The notes below the pieces were generated by a model that had not been told where the DNA came from, searched no databases, and saw nothing but the letters and a program-made list of their open reading frames with translations. A stretch of DNA of 61,664 nucleotides from Pseudomonas karstica (GTDB lineage: Bacteria; Pseudomonadota; Gammaproteobacteria; Pseudomonadales; Pseudomonadaceae): contig NZ_WLYI01000034.1 in assembly GCF_009707515.1 (NCBI RefSeq), positions 1 to 61,664 on the forward strand, given 5' to 3'. Both the position numbers and the translations under genes were made by a program. Below are positions 35,943-44,190 of the stretch, piece after piece (positions within the stretch are counted from its first letter, which is position 1; each line of letters starts with the position of its first letter).

Positions 35943-36257
35943 ATGAAACGACCCTATATCGCCCTCGCCACGTTGCTGGGTTTTTCCCTGTACACGGCGT
36001 ACACGTTGGTGCTGGCGGAGCAAAGCCTCATTGCCTTCGGCCTCGAACTCATGTCGCGCCCGGACACTGCCCAGGTGGTCATCGACCTGTATGTGCTTGC
36101 GGCCATGGCCTGTGTGTGGATGTACCGGGATGCACGTGGGCGCGGCAGGTCGTTTGCTTCCATTGTCCCTTATTTGCTGATAACGGCGATATTCGTGTCG
36201 ATAGGCCCGCTGCTGTATATCGTGATCAATGGGTTCGCCCGCTCTCACCCAAGGTAG
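35943..36257 (+). CDS. DUF2834 small membrane protein
   Basis: A 104-aa protein with three hydrophobic helices (about 5-25, 45-60, 72-95) and the YVLAAMACVWMYRDARGRG-like signature of the DUF2834 family, which has no assigned function. A strong AGGGAGGAGAGC site precedes the ATG. It is convergent with the sorbosone dehydrogenase-like gene. Confidence 0.7.
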   Translation: MKRPYIALATLLGFSLYTAYTLVLAEQSLIAFGLELMSRPDTAQVVIDLYVLAAMACVWMYRDARGRGRSFASIVPYLLITAIFVSIGPLLYIVINGFARSHPR

Positions 36258-36313
36258 GTGATCAGGTCGATACACACCTACACCTTCTTGCTTCAGGAGG
36301 GCTGGCCGGGCAG

Positions 36314-36339
36314 GGCGGATCAGCAACGCCGGATCCGCC
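36314..36339. terminator. Hairpin between convergent genes
   Basis: GGCGGATC and GATCCGCC form a perfect 8-bp stem with a 10-base loop in the 96-base gap between the convergent DUF2834 and sorbosone dehydrogenase genes. Confidence 0.5.
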
Positions 36340-36353
36340 GTGAGATTACGGAC

Positions 36354-37646
36354 CTAGCGGTTACGCGTCACCCTCCACACGGTGTTTGCGAGGTCGTCCG
36401 CGATAATCAGGGCGCCACGTGGATCGACGGTCACACCGACAGGCCGGCCGCGGGTTTTACCATCGGCACCACGAAAACCCGTGGCGAAATCAACGGGTTC
36501 ACCCACGGGGCGACCGTTGCTGAACGGCACGAAGATCACTTTGTAGCCCACCGGCTTATCACGGTTCCAACTGCCATGTTCGCCGACGAACACCCCTTCG
36601 GTGTACTGGCCGCCCATGGCCGGTATGGAAAAGTCGACGCCGAGCGCCGCGACGTGTGACCCCAGGCTGTAATCCGGCTTGATCGCGGCAGCCACCTTGT
36701 CCGGGTTCTGCGGTTGCGCGCGTGGGTCGACGTTCTGGCCCCAATAGCTATAGGGCCAGCCGTAAAACCCACCTTCGCGCACCGAGGTCAGGTAGTCCGG
36801 GACCAGATCCGGCCCCAGTTCGTCGCGTTCGTTGACCACCGTCCACAGCTGGCCTGATTCAGGTTCAATCGTCAACGCCGTCGGGTTGCGCAGGCCGGTT
36901 GCATAAGGTTTGTGGGCACCGGTCGCGGCGTCGACCTGCCACACCATGGCCCGATCGATTTCAACCTCCATGCCGCGCTCGGTGATATTGCTGTTGGAAC
37001 CGATACCGACATACAGCAAGCGCCCATCGGCGCTGATGGCCAGCGACTTGGTCCAGTGATGATTGATCTCGGCAGGCAGGTCGGTGACCTTGGTCGGCTG
37101 GCCGCTGGCTTTGGTCTGGCCCTCTTCATAATCGAAGCGCACCAATGCATCCTGGTTGGCCACATACAGCTTGCCGTCGGCGAAGGCCAAGCCGTAAGGC
37201 GCGTTGAGGTTTTCGGCAAATACGGTCTTCAACTCGTAGGTGCCGTCGCCGTCAGCATCTCGCAGCAGCGTCAGGCGATTGCCGCCTTTGACCTTGGTGT
37301 TGCCTTGCGCCTTGATAACGCTTGCAATCACATCTTTGGGTTTGAGCTTCGCGGCACTGCCCCCACGGCCTTCCGCCACGAGGATATCGCCATTGGGCAG
37401 GACGAGGGTCTGGCGCGGAATTTTCAGATCGGTCGCAATCGCCGTGACGCTGTAACCCTGGGGAACCGTGGGCTTTTGATCGCCCCACGCCACGGGTTCG
37501 GCAATCTTCATGCTAGGCAGCAGGCTACTCTGGGGGGCCGGCATTTTCGGGTCTGGGCCGTGGGCCTGGGTACTGTCCGCTTCGCCACCGCATGCACTCA
37601 AAAACAGCGCCATGCTTAAAACAGTCAATGCGCTCGATGGTCTCAT
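36354..37646 (-). CDS. Lipoprotein of the sorbosone dehydrogenase / GSDH propeller family
   Basis: A 430-aa lipoprotein: a short hydrophobic signal ends in LSAC (Cys at about 19), followed by a six-bladed propeller of the soluble glucose/L-sorbosone dehydrogenase type (LPNGDILVAEGRGG, NAPYGLAFADGKLYVANQD, LRNPTALTIEPESGQLWTVV, GEHGSWNR). Members use PQQ to oxidise aldose sugars in the periplasm, though not all retain the cofactor site. It overlaps the DUF2231 gene by four bases (ATGA), suggesting the membrane protein is a partner. The start follows GGGAGGTGCCCA. Confidence 0.83.
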   Translation of the reverse strand: MRPSSALTVLSMALFLSACGGEADSTQAHGPDPKMPAPQSSLLPSMKIAEPVAWGDQKPTVPQGYSVTAIATDLKIPRQTLVLPNGDILVAEGRGGSAAKLKPKDVIASVIKAQGNTKVKGGNRLTLLRDADGDGTYELKTVFAENLNAPYGLAFADGKLYVANQDALVRFDYEEGQTKASGQPTKVTDLPAEINHHWTKSLAISADGRLLYVGIGSNSNITERGMEVEIDRAMVWQVDAATGAHKPYATGLRNPTALTIEPESGQLWTVVNERDELGPDLVPDYLTSVREGGFYGWPYSYWGQNVDPRAQPQNPDKVAAAIKPDYSLGSHVAALGVDFSIPAMGGQYTEGVFVGEHGSWNRDKPVGYKVIFVPFSNGRPVGEPVDFATGFRGADGKTRGRPVGVTVDPRGALIIADDLANTVWRVTRNR

Positions 37647-38071
37647 TGGGCACCTCCCGAACGCAGATTGGTAAGCCCTGTCCACGTCGCGACACAGCTC
37701 AACAAGGTCACGATGACTGACAGAATCAGGCCCAAGGGCATGGAGGCCAAGGCGTCTTTCGCATGCTCGAAGGCGTTTATGAGTCCGAGTGCCCAGGTGG
37801 CTAGCAATAGCAGGAAGTACATCACGGGTCGCCCTGTCTTGTGGTCTGCCCGGAGCAGATTGACGAGCGCGAATAACAACGCCAACCCGCAAAAAACCAG
37901 CCCGCCGGCAATCAGCCAGGAGGCGAAGTTGCTCCACTGAATCTGGTAAGTATTGAAGTAGGCAATATCACTGAGCAAGGCGCCGAGAAACAGCGGTACG
38001 GTTCCGGCAAGCAAGGTCGCGTGAAGCGGGCCTGGTGTGCTTCGGTAGGCGAGGGGTGCGGTAATGGACAC
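37643..38071 (-). CDS. DUF2231 membrane protein
   Basis: A 142-aa protein with four predicted helices and the PLHATLLAGTVPLFLGALLSD-type opening of the DUF2231 family. The start is a GTG preceded by the very strong AAGGAGCCACC. It is the first of a two-gene unit with the sorbosone dehydrogenase-like gene. DUF2231 proteins often accompany periplasmic redox enzymes and might pass electrons to the membrane, which is inference. Confidence 0.8.
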   Translation of the reverse strand: MSITAPLAYRSTPGPLHATLLAGTVPLFLGALLSDIAYFNTYQIQWSNFASWLIAGGLVFCGLALLFALVNLLRADHKTGRPVMYFLLLLATWALGLINAFEHAKDALASMPLGLILSVIVTLLSCVATWTGLTNLRSGGAQ

Positions 38072-38326
38072 GGTGGCTCCTTATCGTTCAGCGCCTCAGG
38101 GCGGTGGTCACTGCGTTGAATCCTGGGGGAGTCTAGTTGAAAAGTCAGGGTAAGCGAGACCTCGACAAGACTGTCGTCCTTACGACGCCTGATCATTTTG
38201 TAATGCTCGATTGGCTGCACCGGTGGTGTGATCGAAGAGCTGCAGCGTCACTTGGTTTGAATTGATCTTCCCTGGGTTTAAGTATTGTATGGGCTACTCT
38301 TTGCTCACTCGCCCAAGGATTTGATC

Positions 38327-38872
38327 GTGGCCAATACGTTAAGCCCCCAGTCCGTCATCACCTTCTGGAAGCACGCCGGCCCAGCGCGTTGGTTCAAGAA
38401 GGACGAGGCATTCGATACCGAGTTTCGCGACACTTTCCATGCTGCCCACTTCCAGGCGGCCAGGGGGGAGCTGGAACATTGGATGGACAGCCCGCAAGGG
38501 GCACTGGCCTTGCTTCTGTTGCTTGACCAGTACCCACGCAACGCCTTTCGCGGCACTGCCCACATGTTCGCCACTGATCCACTGGCGCGGTTGTACGCAG
38601 GCAGGATGATCGATGCCGGGATGGACAAGCAGATCGAAGCCTCTCTAAAACCGTTCTGCTATTTACCGCTGGAGCACTCGGAAAACGTTGAGGACCAGCA
38701 ACGCTCCCTGGCTTTGAACCAGGCGCTCGACGCTAACACTTACAGATGGGCTAAAGAACATGCCGACATCATTGAGCGGTTTGGACGCTTTCCCCATCGC
38801 AACGGAGTTTTAGCGAGGACGACGACCGCTGAGGAGCGTGTTTTTTTGGAAGAGGGGGGCTTTTCGGGCTAA
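38327..38872 (+). CDS. DUF924 family protein
   Basis: A 181-aa protein with the DUF924 hallmarks ITFWKHAGPARWFKKDEAFD, LLLLDQYPRNAFRGTA and FGRFPHRNGVLAR. The fold is helical, TPR-like; the function is unknown. I choose the GTG at 38327, preceded by AAGGATTTGATC, since the family N-terminus begins there; an in-frame start at 38285 is less likely. Confidence 0.85.
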   Translation: MANTLSPQSVITFWKHAGPARWFKKDEAFDTEFRDTFHAAHFQAARGELEHWMDSPQGALALLLLLDQYPRNAFRGTAHMFATDPLARLYAGRMIDAGMDKQIEASLKPFCYLPLEHSENVEDQQRSLALNQALDANTYRWAKEHADIIERFGRFPHRNGVLARTTTAEERVFLEEGGFSG

Positions 38873-38944
38873 GCCTCTGAATCGAGCTCCAACCAGGAGT
38901 GCCCTCATCAGAATTCCAATGCCGTTCAGTTAAGCGAATATCGA

Positions 38945-39066
38945 CCCCTGTAGGAGCGAGGGGTGAAAGCCTGGTTCTTGCTCGTGAAAAACTTCAACGA
39001 TAACGTGCGCATCCTGGATAAACGCGTCGCCTATGAGTTCTTCGCGAGCAAGCTCGCTCCTACAAA
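38945..39066. repeat. REPIN with one variant arm
   Basis: The right arm (39037-39064, TTCTTCGCGAGCAAGCTCGC) is a standard REP. The left arm (38947-38987) is the variant form, with about 17 extra bases in its loop (GGAGCGAGGGGTGAAAGCC then TGGTTCTTGCTCGTGA). The spacer is the reverse complement of the spacer in the 30407 REPIN (GCGCATCCTGGATAAACGCG), so the two are the same family in opposite orientation. Confidence 0.85.
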
Positions 39067-39089
39067 AAAGCACCTCTGGAGATCGCGCC

Positions 39090-39722
39090 GTGAATAACCG
39101 CCCGTTACGCCTGTACGTTGATGCTCAATTCACCAGCCCCTATGCGATGTCGGTCTTTGTGGCCTTGCGCGAAAAGAACCTTGAGTTTGAAGTGCTCACG
39201 CTGGATCTGGAGGCGTGTGAGCACAACGCTGAAGGCTTTGCTCATCTGTCGTTGACCCAGAGGGTGCCCACGCTGGTGGACGGTGACTTTGCCTTGTCGG
39301 AGTCCTCGGCGATTAGCGAATACCTGGAAGAGCTGTACCCCCAGGCTCCGGTGTACCCAACAGACCCACGGCAGCGGGCGAGGGCGCGGCAAGTCCAGGC
39401 CTGGTTGCGCAGTGACTTGTTGGCGATTCGCCAGGAACGTTCCACCCTGGTGGTGTTTTACGGCGTCAAGTCGGCGCCGTTGTCAGACGAGGCGCAGGCG
39501 GCGGCGCGCAAATTGATCGGCGTCGCGCAAGCCTTGCTGGCCGACAATCGCGAGCACCTGTTTGACCAGTGGTCGATCGTTGATGTCGACCTGGCCTTGA
39601 TGCTCAACCGGCTGATCCTCAACGGTGACAGTGTGCCTGCCGCGTTGGTGATCTATGCACAGCGCCAATGGCAGCGGCCATCGGTACAGGAATGGGTCAA
39701 TCGGCAGCGGCCCGCGCAGTAG
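39090..39722 (+). CDS. Glutathione S-transferase, YfcF-like
   Basis: A 210-aa GST with thioredoxin-like N-domain (LRLYVDAQFTSPYAMSVFVALREK, RVPTLVDGDFALSESSAISEYLEE with the cis-Pro and SES glutathione motifs) and helical C-domain. The opening SPYAMS fits the YfcF/stress-GST group. The start is the GTG at 39090, preceded by CTGGAGATCGCGCC; upstream codons lie inside the REPIN. Its last 26 bases overlap the 3' end of the convergent small gene at 39697. Confidence 0.85.
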   Translation: MNNRPLRLYVDAQFTSPYAMSVFVALREKNLEFEVLTLDLEACEHNAEGFAHLSLTQRVPTLVDGDFALSESSAISEYLEELYPQAPVYPTDPRQRARARQVQAWLRSDLLAIRQERSTLVVFYGVKSAPLSDEAQAAARKLIGVAQALLADNREHLFDQWSIVDVDLALMLNRLILNGDSVPAALVIYAQRQWQRPSVQEWVNRQRPAQ

Positions 39723-39966
39723 TCAGCCATGCCTGCACAACCCGGCGATCCAGGTCCTCCCAGTCGGCCATACCCAATACCCGGGTTGTGTTCAGTCCGC
39801 GCAAATAACCCCGCAATTGCTGGGCGCTGGCAGATACCTGGTGAGAATCTGCGGCCTGCTCCTGCAGCACGTTTTCATACTCAACCAGATAGTCGGCGAC
39901 CCGTTCGCGAAACTCCGGCAACACAGCTTCACGGATTCGGTCGAAGGTTTTCTGGTGGTGCTTCAT
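39697..39966 (-). CDS. Small hypothetical protein, 89 aa
   Basis: I do not recognise this protein. It is helical and charged, soluble, with no cysteine, rich in Glu, Gln and Arg (VADYLVEYENVLQEQAADSH). The ATG is preceded by AAGGAACACTCC, a good ribosome-binding site, which is the main reason to call it. Its 3' end overlaps the convergent GST gene by 26 bases. It appears to be transcribed alone. Confidence 0.6.
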   Translation of the reverse strand: MKHHQKTFDRIREAVLPEFRERVADYLVEYENVLQEQAADSHQVSASAQQLRGYLRGLNTTRVLGMADWEDLDRRVVQAWLTTARAAAD

Positions 39967-40024
39967 GGAGTGTTCCTTATAGGTTTTTATAGGGGCCGTC
40001 AGCCCGACGCTATTCGCTCAACCG

Positions 40025-40774
40025 CTAGTTTTGTTTTGGTTCTCGGCTGAAGGTATCGACGGCTTGCGCCAGGCCTTTTGCCGCCAGCGCTACCAACTCA
40101 CCGCCTTTTTCCGGGGTCGCCAAGGCCGGGTCCGAACCCATGCGACCGTCCGGGAAGCGCGCACGAAAGTCTTTGGCTTCGCGGATCGGGCCGGTGTTGG
40201 CGATTTGCGGCGAGTAGTCTGCCGACTTGATCGCGTCGGGATAAGCCCATTGGGTGACGGCGATCTCCGACGGCGTGGCATGGCTGCCATGGCCCGTGGG
40301 GAACTGCCGGTGTGCCAGTTCGCCAACACCTTCCAGGTCCCACCAATTGACCAACTTCAGTGCGAACCCCGCCGGGCGCCGGGCAAAGCTGGCTTCGGCG
40401 TAGAGCTCGGAAAATGCCGCTTCAATCGAAGCGATATTGCCCCCATGGCCATTGAGAAACAGGATTTTCTCGAAGCCATGGCCCGCCAGTGAGCGCACCC
40501 AATCACCAATGGCCGCAATAAAGGTCGAGGGGCGCAGGGAAATCGTCCCGGCAAAACCGAGGTGGTGCTGCGCCATGCCGATATTGAAGGTCGGGCCGAT
40601 CAGGATATCGGCATTTTTCTGCGCCACATGGGCGATGATTTCCGGGCACATCCAATCGGTGCCCAGCAAACCGGTGGGGCCGTGTTGCTCGTTGGAACCG
40701 ATGGGAATCACCACGGTGCGGCTGCGCTGCAGGAACTGCTCGATCTCGATCCACGTTGACTGATGTAAAAGCAT
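40025..40774 (-). CDS. Creatininase-family amidohydrolase
   Basis: A 249-aa metal-dependent hydrolase of the creatininase family: VVIPIGSNEQHGPTGLLGTDW (Glu, His, Asp ligands), LFLNGHGGN and TGHGSHATPSE. Family members open lactam rings or cleave formamides (creatininase, ArfB, MftE). No neighbouring pathway genes suggest a substrate. The ATG at 40774 is preceded by GAGAGAACCTCAC; the frame runs up to 40807. Confidence 0.83.
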   Translation of the reverse strand: MLLHQSTWIEIEQFLQRSRTVVIPIGSNEQHGPTGLLGTDWMCPEIIAHVAQKNADILIGPTFNIGMAQHHLGFAGTISLRPSTFIAAIGDWVRSLAGHGFEKILFLNGHGGNIASIEAAFSELYAEASFARRPAGFALKLVNWWDLEGVGELAHRQFPTGHGSHATPSEIAVTQWAYPDAIKSADYSPQIANTGPIREAKDFRARFPDGRMGSDPALATPEKGGELVALAAKGLAQAVDTFSREPKQN

Positions 40775-40816
40775 GTGAGGTTCTCTCTTGTCAGGCTCGG
40801 CTGACAAGATACTACC

Positions 40817-41512
40817 TCAACCGGCACTGGCCATCTGCTGTGGCTTGCAGTTGAGATAAGCCGAGGACTTCAGCCAGCGTTGGTCGGGGTACCAGGAGAA
40901 CATGAACTGGCCACCCTTGAGTTTGTCCACCACTTGGCGCGCCACTTGTGGCCGTACGGCAGGGCAGCCCTGGCTACGGCCGATCCGCCCTTCGCGCTTG
41001 CTCCACAACGGGCTTACGTAATCGGCGGCGTGGATCACAATGGCCCGGTCCCGGGCCCGGTCATTGAAACCTGGCTCCAGGCCGTCCATGCGCAACGAAT
41101 AGCCATGGGCGCCTTCATAGCTTTCCTGGGTACGGAACAACCCCAGGCTGGACTGATAGCTGCCCTCAAGGTTGGAGAATTGGGTGGCGAAGTTTTCCCC
41201 GGAATTTTGCCCGTGGGCCACCAGGTCGCGCAGGACCAGGCTTTTTTTACTCAGGTCGAAGATCCACAGGCGACGAGCGGTCGAGGGCATTGAATAGTCG
41301 ATCACGGCCAGGCGTTCGGAGCGTTCAAGGCCGTTGCCGACGGCGCACTGCATGGCGCTCAAGGCTCTTTTCAGAACAACGGGATTGAGTTCTGGAGCCG
41401 TACGGGCCAGGCTGCTATACAGAGTAGGAGGGTTGTTGCTGGCGAGCGTGTGATTACAGAGCGCGAGCAGGGGGATGGCGATCAAGCCGAGGCGGGCGTA
41501 AAAATTCAGCAT
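40817..41512 (-). CDS. Exported L,D-transpeptidase-like murein protein (YkuD_2)
   Basis: A 231-aa exported protein with a signal peptide (LGLIAIPLLALC core, cleavage after LAS) and a YkuD_2 murein L,D-transpeptidase-like domain: VIHAADYVSPLW and GRSQGCPAVRP, which contain the catalytic His and Cys. It should cross-link or trim peptidoglycan in the periplasm. Its start lies 37 bases or less from the start of the divergent second L,D-transpeptidase gene. Confidence 0.85.
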   Translation of the reverse strand: MLNFYARLGLIAIPLLALCNHTLASNNPPTLYSSLARTAPELNPVVLKRALSAMQCAVGNGLERSERLAVIDYSMPSTARRLWIFDLSKKSLVLRDLVAHGQNSGENFATQFSNLEGSYQSSLGLFRTQESYEGAHGYSLRMDGLEPGFNDRARDRAIVIHAADYVSPLWSKREGRIGRSQGCPAVRPQVARQVVDKLKGGQFMFSWYPDQRWLKSSAYLNCKPQQMASAG

Positions 41513-41549
41513 GTACAGAGCATCTCCCCGATGGAATGGAGCAAATTCA

Positions 41550-43121
41550 TTGTTCAAAAAACACGCATGTTACTTGAGCATTTGCCTGCTCGTTGCACCA
41601 TTGGTCGCCATGGCCGAAGACCCGGTCATAGAGCCGCCATCTCCAGTACAGCTGGCACTTGCGCAATTGTCGAGTGTTTGCCCAGGTTTGGCGGGGCAGG
41701 TGGATGCCCCGGGTGAGCGGCGATTGCAGCTTTTTTACCAGCAGCAGGGCAATGTTGCGCTTTGGGCTGGCAACGAGCGCCGATCAGCCTTGCAAGCCCA
41801 GCTGCAGCTATTGGCCGATGACGGCCTGGACCCGGCTCACTACCCTCTGCCTGTGGACGCGACCACCGGCAACGTGCTTTGCACCGATATCGGCATCAGC
41901 CAGCACTATCTGCAAGCGTTGCAGGACTTGCACTACGGTCGCTTGCAACAAGCCCGTTTCGAACCCCTCTGGCACTCCCAGCCGCCGACGCGAGACCCGG
42001 ACGCCGAGGTGGTGGCGATAGCGGCGGTGGGGCTGCAGGACATGGCCAAGGCATTCGATCAAGCCCGCCCGGATGCGCAGCTGTATCGTAGCCTGCGCAA
42101 GGCCTATGCCGCCCTGCGCTTGCAGCCGCTGGCTCATTGGGAGGCGCTCGCCAGTGGTCCGTTGCTGCGCCCAGGCATGGAGGACTCACGCGTGCCGGAA
42201 CTGGCGCGGCGACTGTTCAATGGCGGCTATCTGGCCAGCGCGCCTGCCGGCACCAGTAAGAAATACCGTGTAGAACTGGTCAACGCGGTCAAGGCCTTCC
42301 AGCAGGGCCATTCCTTGCAAGCCGATGGTGTGATCGGCCCAGGCACCTTGGCAGAGTTCAATGTCAGCCCTGCAGTGCGTCGCGAGCAACTGCGTGTCAA
42401 CCTCGAACGCTTCCGCTGGCTGGCCCAGGACCTGGAGCCCGAAGGTGTACTGGTCAACGTGGCGGCTGCCCAACTGAGCTTTTACCAGGGAGGTGTGCCG
42501 GTATGGCAGACGCGCCTGCAAGTGGGGCGAGCCGAGCGCCAGACGCCGTTATTGAAGTCTGTGATCACGCGGCTGACGTTAAATCCAACCTGGACCATAC
42601 CGCCGACTATCCTGCGCGAGGATAAACTGCCGGCCATTCGCTTGAACCCTGAATACCTGCGCCAGCAGAACCTGCAAGTGCTGGACAGCAAAGGTAACCC
42701 GCTGGCCCCTGAGCAAGTCGACTGGTCCCGCCCTGGCAATATTCTCCTGCGCCAGGGGGCTGGCCCGAGAAATCCTCTCGGCAGGATCGTGCTGCGTTTC
42801 CCTAACCCATACTCGGTTTACCTGCATGACACGCCCAGCCAGCAATTGTTTTCCAAGGGCCCGCGGGCGTTCAGTTCGGGTTGCGTGAGGGTTGAAGAGC
42901 CGCTGCATCTGCGCGATTTACTGGTGGGCCCGGCAGAGCGCGCGCGTACCGATGAGTTGATAGCGACTGGCGCGACCCACGAGTTCAGGCTGGCCACGCC
43001 GGTGCCGGTATTGCTGGGGTACTGGACAGTGCAGGTGGATAGCCAGGGGGCGCTGTTGTATGCGCCGGATATTTACGGGCGCGATCCTGCTTTGTTCAAG
43101 GCGTTGGGAAGTGTGCTTTGA
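41550..43121 (+). CDS. L,D-transpeptidase with peptidoglycan-binding domain (YcbB/LdtD type)
   Basis: A protein of about 523 aa with a signal peptide (FKKHACYLS core, cleavage after AMA), an N-terminal scaffold region, a PG_binding_1 domain (about residues 220-280: VKAFQQGHSLQADGVIGPGT) and a C-terminal YkuD domain with HDTPSQQLFSKGPRAFSSGC. The Ser-x-Gly-Cys site is conserved as SSGC. It makes 3-3 peptidoglycan cross-links. I prefer the TTG at 41550, preceded by GGAATGGAGCAAATTCA, which gives a normal signal peptide; the ATG at 41511 would overlap the divergent gene. Its 3' end overlaps the convergent kinase gene by 49 bases. Confidence 0.85.
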   Translation: MFKKHACYLSICLLVAPLVAMAEDPVIEPPSPVQLALAQLSSVCPGLAGQVDAPGERRLQLFYQQQGNVALWAGNERRSALQAQLQLLADDGLDPAHYPLPVDATTGNVLCTDIGISQHYLQALQDLHYGRLQQARFEPLWHSQPPTRDPDAEVVAIAAVGLQDMAKAFDQARPDAQLYRSLRKAYAALRLQPLAHWEALASGPLLRPGMEDSRVPELARRLFNGGYLASAPAGTSKKYRVELVNAVKAFQQGHSLQADGVIGPGTLAEFNVSPAVRREQLRVNLERFRWLAQDLEPEGVLVNVAAAQLSFYQGGVPVWQTRLQVGRAERQTPLLKSVITRLTLNPTWTIPPTILREDKLPAIRLNPEYLRQQNLQVLDSKGNPLAPEQVDWSRPGNILLRQGAGPRNPLGRIVLRFPNPYSVYLHDTPSQQLFSKGPRAFSSGCVRVEEPLHLRDLLVGPAERARTDELIATGATHEFRLATPVPVLLGYWTVQVDSQGALLYAPDIYGRDPALFKALGSVL

Positions 43122-43627
43122 GGTGCGTCGGGTAAAAAAGCCTTGGCAATCATTGCCACGGCTTCAGTCGGTGACACTTGCGCCGTGTCGATGCTAAACG
43201 GTGCATCCGCCCACGGTTCATACGTATGGGCCATGACTGACTGCCAAGTGGGTGGGACCAGGCCGGGGATGTCGCCAGTGCGAGTCTCTACTCTTCGACG
43301 GTGTTGCGCCTTATCGGAGCAAGTCACCTCGATATTGACCAAAGGTACACCTGCGTGCCTGGCCACTTTGCTCCAGTCGTCACGGCTTTCAAACACCGGA
43401 TTGACGCAATCAACGATGACCCGGTGGCCCAGTCCCAGATTGCTCAATGCCAGCGCATTGGCAATCCTGTAGCCACTGGTTCCCACTTCCTGCACAAGAG
43501 CCCCGGCATCCCGGATCGCTTGCTCAATGCTGTCGATGCGCAGATACACGGCGTTTATCCGGCGGGCCAGCGCCGAGGCGATGGTCGTTTTGCCGGTGCC
43601 GGGGAGGCCGCTGAAAACAATAAGCAT
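43073..43627 (-). CDS. P-loop kinase-like ATPase
   Basis: A 184-aa protein with Walker A GLPGTGKTTIAS at the N-terminus, a LID-like arginine region (HRRRVETRTGD) and the small-kinase fold of the zeta-toxin/gluconate kinase type (AAA_33). It probably phosphorylates a small molecule. The ATG follows AAGGATCCACC. Its last 49 bases overlap the convergent L,D-transpeptidase gene. Confidence 0.78.
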   Translation of the reverse strand: MLIVFSGLPGTGKTTIASALARRINAVYLRIDSIEQAIRDAGALVQEVGTSGYRIANALALSNLGLGHRVIVDCVNPVFESRDDWSKVARHAGVPLVNIEVTCSDKAQHRRRVETRTGDIPGLVPPTWQSVMAHTYEPWADAPFSIDTAQVSPTEAVAMIAKAFLPDAPQSTLPNALNKAGSRP

Positions 43628-43785
43628 GGTGGATCCTTAGGGTCAGTGGGGGCAGGCAAGAAGCCAGGGTGTTCCCGTCAGAGGCCCGCGTACGGTTCTG
43701 GAGCATTGATGGCCTGCGGCAGTGCCACTCGGGAAATGGGTGAAGCTATGCTTGCAAGGTCCCTTCAGTCAAAGAGCCAACGGCC

Positions 43786-44190
43786 ATGATTCAGTGCAAA
43801 CGCGCCTATGCAACCGCCAGCCCGGATGACGGCAGGCGCATTCTGGTGGACCGCCTGTGGCCGCGGGGTTGCCGCAAAGATACGTTGGTACTGGACGAGT
43901 GGCTGCCTGAAGTAGCGCCTTCCACCGAACTGCGCAAGGCCTTCAAGTCCGGGGCGTTGAGCTTTGTGCAATTTGAAAGCGCTTACCGCAAGGAACTGAC
44001 GGCGCGGCCTTCCTCCTGGTGGAAACTGCTGGATATCGCTCAAGCCGGCACCCTTACGCTGATCTACTCCGCCAAGGACCCGTTGGCAAATAACGCCGTG
44101 GTCCTCGCCCACTGGTTGGAAGAAGAGCTGGATCGTCGGGCCGACGCGAGTTCTCCCGTCTGCTACATGACGGACTTTCCACAAGGTTAG
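43786..44190 (+). CDS. DUF488 family protein
   Basis: A 134-aa protein with the DUF488 signature (ILVDRLWPRGCRKDTLVLDEWLPEVAPST, LTLIYSAKDPLANNAVVL). The family is small, widespread and without a confirmed function; a role linked to heme or DNA repair has been suggested. It converges on the methyltransferase at 44187 with a four-base overlap. Confidence 0.85.
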   Translation: MIQCKRAYATASPDDGRRILVDRLWPRGCRKDTLVLDEWLPEVAPSTELRKAFKSGALSFVQFESAYRKELTARPSSWWKLLDIAQAGTLTLIYSAKDPLANNAVVLAHWLEEELDRRADASSPVCYMTDFPQG

